Shown in pieces: positions 1-10,400 of a stretch of 64,000 nucleotides of DNA. The notes beneath the pieces were generated by a model. It saw only the letters and a program-made list of their open reading frames with translations, searched no databases and was not told the origin of the DNA. The position numbers and the translations under genes were made by a program. This DNA is from Pterois miles. Lineage: Eukaryota > Chordata > Actinopteri > Perciformes > Scorpaenidae. The number at the start of each line of letters is the position of its first letter. Position 1 is the first letter of the stretch. Location: the NCBI GenBank assembly GCA_947000775.1, contig CAMQGK010000130.1, positions 4,160,001 to 4,224,000 on the forward strand, given 5' to 3'.

Positions 1-607
1 GCATGAACGGCCAAACCGGAGCAACCAAATTTAATAAATCACAAGATCTGGACTAATTTAATTAAAATTAGCTAAAAATTAAAATGATTTTTGAACAACA
101 AAAGTGATTGAGGGAAGAAATTCATTTAGCTGATTTGTGGAGATAAATTTGGGCCTGAAGGCTGCATCACGAGCGTGTGCGCTGTTTCTTCAGACACTAC
201 GACGGTCAAACTGAAACAGCGCGCTGGTAATCAAACCGAACTTAACCATGAAAAGGCACATCATGTTCTTTGAAACACTAAACTTGGCGGTAGATCACTG
301 ACCTGTTTACAAAAGTTAAAAAAGGAGGTGCAGAAACAGCCTGAACCCACGGTGAAACAGCAGAGGTGGTGTGCTGTCGCCGGGCGTCCAGCCTGAATTC
401 ACGCGTGTGCAAACAGAAAAACTGAGATTGGAAATCAAAGCAGTGTACGAGGCTCTGCTGGCGTTCGCTATGAAACGAGGCACGTTTGTCCACAGCTGTG
501 CATCAGACAGTGATGATGAAAAGATTCATTTCATGGCCAAGATTTCACTTTCAAATCAATCCTCATGCAAGTTTTTAGCATTTAGTAAAATATCAACAGT
601 TTCATTG

Positions 608-870
608 TGAGTTAAGTTAATGTAATAAATTCATTTTAACACCACTAATTTCTTTTGACATATTTACGCTACTTGCGAGTTGCAGGTTGTTGTGGGCTCA
701 GTTTTAAGGGTTGTCATGACGGAGGCTAAATTTGGGTGAGGAAAAACTGTGAATGTAAATGGGTTGTTGATATGAGTATTAAATACTTACTAAATCTCCC
801 TTTAAGGTACATTTTGAGCAGATAAAACGTGCGATCAATTTGTGATTTAATATTTTAATCGACTGACAGC
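608..870 (+). mobile_element. hAT-like MITE fragment (family 1)
   Basis: The left part (TTAATG..AAATTCATTTTAACACCACT), the middle (GTGAATGTAAATGGGTT) and the right end (TTTTAATCGACTGACAGCC) match the family seen at 35515, 42335 and 54730, but the central part is deleted. Confidence 0.6.
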
Positions 871-1292
871 CACATTACGAGAATAAAGTCATATTATTAT
901 GAGAATATAAAGTCATAACTTCAGGAGAAAAAAACTACTTTCCTCCAGTTTCCTTCAGGTCCGTGTGGATCTTTGTTCAGAATAAACTCAGTTTCTTGAT
1001 CTTCTCCAGGTCCTGATACTGATGATAATGTGGAGCTGATGAGCCAAAAGATGAAGTATTTGTTTATTAGTGAAACATGAACTAAAGTAGAACTTTACAA
1101 GATGCTCCACATCCCTCATTTTCACACTATTTACCCTCTAAAATTACTACTTTATAATATTACAACTTTGTTCTTGTAATAGTCCAACTTTATTCTCACA
1201 ATATTGTGACTGTTGTGAAGCCTGTCAGAGCTTCGGCCAAACATCGACATCGTTTCACATCACTGCTGAAAGCTGAACAGGAGCAGACAAAG

Positions 1293-1401
1293 CCTCCTCC
1301 TCCTCCTCCTCCTCCTCCTCCTCCTCCTCCTCCTCCTCCTCCTCCTCCTCCTCCTCTTCCTCCTCCTCCTCCTCCTCCTCCTCCTCCTCCTCCTCCTCCC
1401 C
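1293..1401 (+). repeat. (CCT)n trinucleotide tract
   Basis: About 36 CCT units occur with one CTT interruption near 1358. The transcript strand of mgat5 reads (GGA)n here. Long proline, glycine or arginine reading frames across it are artefacts of the repeat. Confidence 0.95.
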
Positions 1402-2665
1402 GTGATACACTTGAAGACAAGCAAGCTGTTTTTTTTTAAATTACTCTCCATAAATAAAAATCTATAAAATGGAAAAAAGACACCCCTCCTATAAATAAAG
1501 AAACAAAGATTTCCAGCAAAAACAGAGATAAAGATCTGTATACAAAATAAATAAAAAAGAAAAACTTTAAAATCCTTATGAACAATATACAGTGTCACTA
1601 ATATCTTGTTAAAACCTCTGCAAATAGATTACCGTAGTGCATTTTTTCTCATTCACCACAAGAAGTACGACTTTTATCTGTTTTTTTTTTTGTTTGTTTT
1701 TTTTTCTCAAATCTGCAGGCAAATTATGGAAAGAAAAACGAGGAGCTGCGAGGTTTCTGGATACTTCGTTGGCATGTTTTTGTTGCTTACAGTTTGTATG
1801 AAAGGATTTACATCTGTGGCCTGTTAGACAGGAGACAAGCGTGTTTTATGTTTTAACGGTTTGCGACGAACAGCTCGGTAAAGTTTCTCTGCAGGCTGTG
1901 GAGTCTTTGGTGTTACCACCGCTACCGACGACGGTCTAGTCGTCTGCGACGCGTCACGACACCCAGCTGCAGCTACAGACAACGACCCTCAGTGTGTGCG
2001 CGTAGTATCGGACCGCTGCCGAAACCTCTACTGGCCTTCTGTAGGAATAAAACACGTTTAAATCAAGTGTGCAATTTAAAAGTGAATGAATGAAAATCAA
2101 AGGTGTGCTAAAACGTCCCGAATAAAAATCTAGGTATCTACGTTACATGTCCGCTCTCATCACGTCTGTCCAGAAGAGAGGTGGTTACAGTGTAAAATTG
2201 GGTTCTTCTTTAGTCGCCGACTGGTCGCCCACCTGTGAGTGTGTGTTTGTGTGTGTGTGGGCCTCCAGGCGAGCTAGTCCAGTGCAAACCTACCTAAATA
2301 AACAGTTTCAGATTGGACCAGGGCCGGTGGATGGAGGGGTCGGAGCGGAGGGGCCGCGGCGGCGGTCGTGACGAGGCGGTCTCCTTCCTTGGTCCCTCGT
2401 TGCCCTGATGAACCTGAACACAAACAGACAGTCTACCAAGGAGGCAGCAGCTCGTTCGCCGCCGTTTTTAAGTCTAAGACGTCTCCCTTTGTTGATTCAA
2501 GTAATTTTACACCCCTTCCAGGACCCGCAGCGCCGCCGCTGGTGAATCAGAGGATGCTCGGGTCGGCTGCTTCGCCTCCAGCAGCTGGGGGAAACAATAA
2601 ATATGATGAACGAACGCAGTCCCGTGAATCTGTCCAGACAGCTTCCCACAAAAATAAAAAGTCTG

Positions 2666-2723
2666 GTGTGTGTGTGTGTGTGTTTGATTGACAGCTCTCT
2701 CAAACACACACACACACACACAC
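2666..2723. repeat. Perfect GT/CA inverted repeat
   Basis: A (GT)n arm ending TTTGA (2666-2687) is followed by a 12-base spacer and then TCAAA plus a (CA)n arm (2700-2723). The arms pair perfectly over 22 bp. It sits 64 bases beyond the mgat5 stop codon. Confidence 0.9.
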
Positions 2724-2786
2724 TTGTTAAGCTGCTTCCCGCCATGTGCCGAACCCCCTCCCCTTCCTCCTGTCAGTGGGTCGGTG

Positions 2787-2985
2787 CTATAGGCAGTCTT
2801 TGCACAGCGCCACCTGGCCCTTCATGTAGTCACGGCAGGGGCAGATGCGTTGCAGCGTCTGGTGGGCGCCGGCGCAGCTGAACAGCAGCAGGTCCGACTG
2901 GAAGATGCAGTGGTGGCGTGTCTCGCTGTAGGCCGGGACCACCGTGTCGGCGCTCGACTCCACCGTGTGACAGTCCACACCGAAC
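2787..2985 (-). CDS. mgat5: mgat5 last coding exon, residues 676-741 and stop
   Basis: The exon completes Arg676 and encodes FGVDCHTVESSADTVVPAYS through GQVALCKDCL, then TAG at 2787-2789. Cys681, 702, 713, 724, 726, 737 and 740 are all kept. The acceptor is ctccctcag. The region around 678-701 is the most divergent part of the C-terminus compared with mammals. Confidence 0.97.
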
Positions 2986-5900
2986 CTGAGGGACAGATGA
3001 AACAACGGGTTTATGTCTGGATCAGAGTGACACAGGAAGCTGAGCAGCTGCCTGAACTGTTTGTTCCAGTAAATACACTGGGCCCTCCAGTTAATAACTG
3101 GCCCTCCAGTAAATACACTGGGCCCCCACTGGGCCCTCAAAAAAAAAACTGGGGCCTCCAAAAAAAAAACTTGGGCCCTAAAAAAACAAAACTGGTCCCC
3201 CATTGGGCCTCCAAAAAAAAAACTGGGCCCCCACTGGCCCCTCAAAAAAATAAGCCCCTAAAAAAAAAGGCCCCCCGGGCCCTCCTAAAAAAGGGCCCCC
3301 ACTGGGCCTCAAAAAAAACAGGGCCAAAAATACACTGGGTCCCCACTGGGCCCTCCAGTAAATACACTGGGCCCTCCAGTGGTTTCAACCTCATACTGGT
3401 CATCATCTACAGTCTGGATGACAAACTGTGTGAATGAATTCAAGCCTGTGCTGCCACCTAATGGCCACTTTTATAAACTACTGTAACAGGATGAAAGTGT
3501 CCTCATGTCTCACTGTATGTAGATTATCTGTTCAAAATGGACCTTTAAAGGGAGATTTGTCAAGTATTTAATACTCTTATCAACATGAGAGTGGACAAAT
3601 GTGCTGCTTTATGCAAATGTCTATATATTTATTATTGGAAATCAATTAACAACACAAAACAATAACAGATATTGTCCAGAGACCTTCACAGGTTCTGAAT
3701 TTAGCATAAAAAATCATAACATGGCAGTGTTGATTATGTTGACTATGACTTGATCCAGACTGACTGGGACTATCAAAGTGTTCATGTCTGTCAAGGGGAG
3801 ACTGGTGGGGACCCAGAGAACCCATTTACATTCACACATCTGGAGGTCAGAGGTCAAGGGACCCCTTTGAAAATGGCCATGACAGTTGTTCCTTTGGAGT
3901 GATACAAGCTACTATGACATAGTTGGTACCGAGGGAATCTTCAGGTTTTCTAGTTTCCAGTATCTTCAGTCTGGCTCTAAAACCGAGGCCACTACAACCT
4001 AAGAACCACAAGTTGTCACAGCGTAACCGCGTTCTGCTGCGTTACGCTGACGGCCCTACTATGGATGTAAATACAGTGAGTGCGTCACCTGGCCAGGTCC
4101 TTGTCCTTGTTGAGGTGCTGGAAGAAGGACGGCTCACAGATGAGCTGCTCCTCCTGACACACCTGCTTACAGGTGCGGCCCGGCTCGGCCACTTTCACCT
4201 GCAGGGCGCTGAGAGGTGGCCACATCACCTGACCGTGGCAGAAGTCCTGACAACACAACATCACGGTGTCACACATCACTGCAACAAGGGCCAAACCGGT
4301 TCATCCCATTTGATCCTCTCAGGCAAACATAATAAAATAATTAATGTGATGCCAATTATTACACTTAAATTAAATTACAGATCCTGAGTGCACCTACAAG
4401 AATTATGATAAAAAGCATTATAGCCACAGTTTTCTGTTCTTGGAGAGCTCACATAGAAATGCATGTCTTATTTTATTTAAATAAAATAAATAAACTATTT
4501 AAAAAATAGAATAACAAAATAAAAATAAACAATTGCACAAAGAAGAAATAATTATACCTCACAAAGTCGACTGATAATAGCTGTTGATGGTGTGGGAAAT
4601 CAGTTCATATACTTATCTATATCTTATTTTCACTTCTGCTTTATAATATTTAAAAGATTTAAGTCATTGCTCACAGCTAGATAACGTAATGTAGATTTTG
4701 ATTTAAAAAACCTAAATAGACCACTCTACTAGTTATTATAATATTGTACTGTTACACAAAAGCCACGTACAAAAATCATCAAACTCTCCCCCAAATTTCA
4801 GTTTTTTTCACATCTTTATATTAATATTATTTTAATATAATTATTGTCTGTATTTACTTATTTTTCTCCATTATGTAGTATCTTTATATTATATTATTTT
4901 AATATATTGTCTGTATTTACTTATTTTTCTCCATTATGTAGTATCTTTATATTAATATTATTTTAATATATTGTCTGTATTTACTTATTTTTCTCCATTA
5001 TGTAGTATCTTTATATTGATATTATTTTAATAAAAATAATATTAGAATATATGTATGATACATATTAATATAGAGAGTACTAGCTTATAGAGGAGGAGCT
5101 CCTTCATGTAGAGCCAGTACCTGGTTCTCAATGAAGGCGTTGACTCTCTGCAGCATCCCCTCACAGGTGAACTCGTAGGGCAGGTAAGGCTCAATCTGAC
5201 CACACAGACACAGACAGGCTGGTTAGAGAGGACACTGTGGTGAAGCCCGCTCGCCCAGAGAGAGAAGAGAGAGAGGACACTGTGGTGAGAGAGCCAGAGA
5301 GAGAGAGGACACTGTGGTGAAGCCTGTTCACCCAGAGAGAGAGAGAGAGAGAGAGGACACTGTGGTGAAGCCCGTTCACCCAGAGAGAGAGAGACTGTCC
5401 ACCTCCTGGTCTGCAGGGGACAACTTCAAACAGGGAGGACCAACAACTGGAGCCTTTGTTGAGTCACTCCACGTCTTTGTGTGCCGGGAGGAGGGAGGAG
5501 GAGGGGAGGAGGGAGGAGGAGGAGGAGGAGAGGAGGGGGGGAGGAGGGGGAGGAGGAGAGGAGGAGGAGAGGAGGGGGGAGGAGGAGAGGAGGAGGAGGA
5601 GGAGGGGGAGGAGGAGAGGAGGAGGGGGAGGAGGAGGGGGGAGGAGGAGGAGGAGAGGAGGAGGGGAGGAGGAGGGGGAGGAGGAGAGGAGGAGGAGGGG
5701 AGGAGGAGGGGGAGGAGGAGAGGAGGGGGAGGAGGAGGAGGAGGAGGAGGAGGAGGAGGGGAGGAGGAGGAGGAGGAGGGGGAGGAGGAGAGGAGGAGGA
5801 GAGGAGGGAGGAGGAGAGGAGGAGGGGGAGGAGGAGAGGAGGAGGAGGAGGAGGAGAGGAGGAGGAGGGGAGGAGGAGAGGAGGGGGAGGAGGAGAGGAG

Positions 5901-7418
5901 GAGGAGAGGAGGGGGAGGAGGAGAGGAGGAGGGGGAGGAGGAGAGGAGGAGGGGGGAGGAGGAGGGGAGGAGGAGGGGGAGGAGGAGAGGAGGGGGAGGA
6001 GGAGAGGAGGAGGGGGAGGAGGAGAGGAGGATGGGGGAGGAGGAGGATGGGGGAGAGGAGGGGGAGGAGGAGAGGAGGGGGGAGGAGGAGGAGGATGGGG
6101 GAGAGGAGGGGGAGGAGGAGGAGGAGAGGAGGGGGGAGGAGGAGGAGGATGGGGGAGGAGGAGGGGGGGGGAGAGGAGGGGGGAGGGGGAGGAGGAGGAT
6201 GGGGGAGAGGAGGGAGGAGGAGGGGAGGAGGAGGAGGAGGAGAGGAGAGGAGGGGGGAGCCAGGCCGGAGCCTGGTAGGCTGCAGCTCGCCACGGATCAC
6301 CAGGCATCCGAGGCCCCGCAGGCTCGTCCTGGTGAACAAAGCCATTGTTCCGCCTCGCTCGGCGGAGCAGACAGAGCCGGCCCTTTAAATCTGAATGGGC
6401 ATCGACGGATCCGTCTCTGGGCCTGGACGGATCCGTCTCTGTCCCCGAGCCTTCACTCGTCCTCCGTCTCTGGACGCATTCACATCCACGCAGTTATCGC
6501 CATTTTGATCATTTTTTCTTCAATGATTGTTCTGTGTATTTGTTTGTTACACAGATAATCAATAAATCATCTAGCAGCTTCTTAACTGTGAGGATTTGTG
6601 TTTTTTCTTTGACCTTTGTGACAGTGATCTGAATATGTTTTGTTTTCTAATATTGTCATTTAATCTTTGATAATAGATAATCTATAATAATAATTCTGAG
6701 GTGGGATTGCACATCTAGTCCCACATCCTGCGAGGTAAAATCACCGTTTTTGTGAAGTCTCTAGAAGGGCTTGATTTGATCATCAGGTCACCGTTTCAGC
6801 TATTTTTTAAGCAACGACGAAACATCAAATCCCTTGTTCCAGTTAATAAAATGAGAGCATTTGCTGCTTTTCTTTGTTTTTTCATGATATTAAATATAAT
6901 ATCGTTGGGGGTTATCGTTGATTCATCGCTTGAGTGAGAAAGTGATCCATAGATTAATCTAGGGTTGCAACTAACTGGTATTTTCATTATTGATTAATCT
7001 GTTGATTATGTTATCACTCAATCGATTAGTTGTTTGATCTATCAAATGCCAGTAAACAGTGAAAAATGTCAATCAGTGTTTCTAAAAGACCAAGATGACG
7101 TCCTCAAATGTCTTCAATCAAATATATTCAGTTTACTGTCATAGAGGAGGAAAGAAACCAGAAATATTCACATTGAAGAAGCTGCAATCAGAGCACCCAG
7201 ACTTTTTTTTTCTTAAAAAAATATTATGAATATAGTTGGGGATTAATTAATAATAATCATGAGCTGCTTTGCTGCTGTGTCAAACAAATGCATCAAAAAA
7301 ATAAATAATATCTAATAAGAAATGAAAACAGAACGAAAACATATTTTAACTGATTGAACTCCAGAAGATTTAACTATTATGAGACAGACATTTGTGTCAC
7401 AGTGTTTCCAGCATCCTT

Positions 7419-7454
<36 letters not shown>

Positions 7455-10400
7455 CTGTGTACCTTCTGGCTGAGGATGGAGCGGATGGCTCTCTCCACCT
7501 CCACTGAGTTTTCGATATCCACCGTCCACACGTGGGGCTGACCAATGTACACCTCAGCGTAGGGATGCTGCGAGGTCAGCTGTGGACGACAGAGTCGAGG
7601 TTAGAAGGTTCACACGTTGTGTGCAGAGGAAAACCGTCCTGCTCTCACCTCTCTCAGCGTGGGTTTGCCCTTGAAGAAGTCCGTGTTCTTGCTGCTCTTC
7701 GGAGGGTTGAACTTGGGGTTGAGGAAGGCGCAGCCGTTGGCGATGGCCTCCAGGGGGGCGGGGCCCTCGTAGGGGAAGGACAGACCCACGAACAACTGCG
7801 GCGGAGAGGAAATATTGAGAAACTGATTAGCCTTCACATGACTAACACTTGTTCTGTAGTCACGTTCTTTCCAGCAGGAAGGAGGCGTCCTGCAGCGCTA
7901 ACAAAGAAGCTGGTCAAGGGTTCAAGAGTTCACTGGCAGTTCGCCGTGGTTGAAACAAACCTCCCATGTTGTCAGCACAAAATACAGTGGAGGCAGCACA
8001 TTTTCTCTGTAAAACAGAGGAAGAAAAACAAGCAGAATAATGTGAAGATACCACTCTAGTGTTTATTCCTCCTGTGACACCTCCTCTCAGGCACTAGGTG
8101 TCCTTCTCCCTGTTGCTGCTGTTTCTCCTCCTCTGCGTCGCAGGAAGGAGGTTCGTTAGGTGATGAGCGTCACCTGGCCCTTTAAAGAGCTCCTCAGCCT
8201 TCAGTCTGTCTCTGTCTGGAAGACTCCACGTTCAGCAGCAGGACCCTGATGTGGTTTTGCTTTGTTCTGTTCCTCCACCACACACACCCATACATGCTCT
8301 ACACAACTGATTTACTCATCTACATGTTGTTTTGGGTTTTTTTTTCAGTTTTCAGGGTAAATTAAGTTGTTTTTCTGCCACTACGTCGCCTTTGTCTCCC
8401 TGTTTTTGTCACAGCTTTGAGCCAGGCTGTGACAAATGGGGGCTCGTCGTGGTTTAACCTGCTGTAGTTCATGCAGTGTAGGTGAGTCTGTTAGCTGTAG
8501 CTTACCTGTAGAACAGGTAATCTGTGGTTTTGGTGTTGCTATGTTGATACTCAGTTGCAGCCTTTTATGTGCGTCACTTTTGTAAATGAAGGCGTTTTTC
8601 TGGTTGTTTGGGAGACGTTAGCGAGTGTGGTAAGTTTGCAGTTTTCGGTGGCACAGAGTTCTGTGGTCCAGTACACAGTTGTAGTAAATCACTGCTGTTC
8701 TGTCCCTGTTAGGCTGAAGAGCGAATTCCCTTGGAGTTCGCTGGGGGTTGTTAGAGTGGTGTGAACGTGGCCGAGCAGTTGTCTCGGGAGCACGTCCGAG
8801 GCTGCAGGGGGGGTCGCCAATTGCTGGTTGCTTCACCGGGCCTGCGGGTTTCAGTGCATAAGTACCCACCACAAGTAACACCTGAAGACTAGGGGGGAGT
8901 TTAGCTAGAGTGTGGCTAGGCAGTTAGCGGGACAGAGCTGTGGTGATGTTTTCAGCTGTGTACGGGCTGTTGATCTCTGGTGTTTGGCGTAACAGCGATT
9001 AAAGTCGTTGCACATCAGTTCTGGTTTGTGTATAAATTGGGCAGGTAAAGTTTATCCATTTGTGTTCCTCCATCATGGCTACCAGTGAGGACTTTTTGAT
9101 AACTCCTTCGGAGACGACCCCTCCTCCCTGGCACTAGGTGTCCTTCACTGGGCAACGATGAATTTTGTAGTATAATGCACTGTGGAGGATACTTTGCTCA
9201 TATTATAATCCTGCTGGTTTTGCTCCTCACTGGAAGCATGTGGGTGCTTTCATAGCCAGTACGAAGAGCAAGCAAAACTCTTACTGTACATTAGGTCATG
9301 CAAGTATTGTTTTAAAGGCTTCTTTAAAATGCAAATGACATCATTAAAAACCATTTAAAGGACATTCAAATGTCAAGCTCGGGTGGTGCACAGCAACCAA
9401 ACGGTTCTTCTCCACCGTCCTACTCACGTACTTTAAAATAAATACTATACATATAAAGAGCAAGAGGGGCTCTAATGACACCTTCACTCCTCCAGGATGG
9501 GAAGAGCAAATATTTGCAGCTCGTCCACATGAGTGTGAGACAAAGGGAGGAGGTGGTGGAGGAGGAGGTGGAGGTGGTGGGGGAGGTGGAGGTGGTGGAG
9601 GAGGAGGAGGTGGAGGAGGTGGTGGGGGAGGAGGAGGTGGTGGAGGAGGTGGAGGAGGAGGAGGTGGTGGTGGAGGAGGTGGTGGAGGAGGAGGTGGAGG
9701 TGGAGGTGGTGGAGGAGGAGGTGGAGGTGGAGGAGGTGGTGGAGGAGGAGGAGGTGGAGGAGGAGGTGGTGGAGGTGGAGGAGGTGGTGGAGGGGGGTGG
9801 AGGAGGTGGTGGGGGAGGAGGAGGAGGTGGTGGGGGTGGAGGTGGAGGAGGTGGTGGCTAGTGGCTCAGAGCTGGCTAGTCTGTGTGTGTTTGTGTTTGA
9901 CAAACCTAACTCTTTCTTGAACACACAATGCAGCCCTGTACTATGTATGTCTGCACACATTTGAACTCTGACCTGGAGCCAGTTGTATAAACTTAGTTTA
10001 AGCCTTAGACTGGTCTTAGATTGTCAGGTTAGACTTGTCTAATTAAGCCTGTTGCATAAATATTAGTATTCAAACAATTTATCCTTTACCTTTAGCTATT
10101 TTTAGCTATTTATTTCCACATTTTACTTACATTAGCTAACTATTAGGTCACTATTTCAACTGTTTATCCATTACTTTATCTGAACAACCACTGGATGTAT
10201 GCTGTATACTCTTTCTGTTAGTATCTCCCATACTTGTTGGGGTGTCACTGCTGCATCCATCATTTTTTCTATTCAGTGAAGTCTTATTTCACCCATAATG
10301 CATTGTGCAACAGGGTATGTAAGTCAGTCTTACATTCGTCACTCATAAGAAAGCTTTATGCAACAGGTGAATTGTCTATAATGCGTCTGACTTAAAGTTA

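Larger units (their letters stand above)
1..2786 (-). other. 3' flank and presumed 3' UTR of mgat5
   Basis: No coding exon was recognised here. The stretch 2330-2600 is GC-rich and unique-looking, which fits a 3' UTR read on the minus strand. The first AATAAA on that strand after the stop is at 1189-1194, with another at 1063-1068, so a UTR of about 1.6 kb is possible but unproven. The region also holds a hAT-like MITE fragment (about 608-870), a CCT tract (1293-1401) and a GT/CA inverted repeat (2666-2723). Confidence 0.5.
2986..4088 (-). other. mgat5 intron between residues 676/676
   Basis: This 1.1-kb intron holds the degraded GGGCCC/A-run minisatellite at 3066-3376 and a family-1 MITE copy at 3530-4060, which together fill most of it. 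Confidence 0.9.
5196..7462 (-). other. mgat5 intron between residues 598/599
   Basis: This 2.3-kb intron holds a minisatellite (5224-5394), the large polypurine tract (5485-6259), a foldback-MITE fragment near 6723-6790, a fish MITE fragment (6955-7215) and a TAA repeat next to the donor. The part 6260-6720 shows no recognised feature beyond a short doubled GGACGGATCCGTCTCTG-like block near 6395-6440. Confidence 0.9.

Noticed and set aside
1196..1598. Poly-Pro, poly-Gly and poly-Arg frames
   Set aside because: Translation of the CCT repeat.
5314..6558. Overlapping long frames of Glu/Gly/Arg and, on the other strand, Pro/Leu/Ser
   Set aside because: They exist in every frame because the polypurine repeat contains no stop codons; no domain, splice or start context supports them.
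9475..9960. Val/Glu-rich and Leu/His-rich frames
   Set aside because: Translation of the GGT/GGA repeat.
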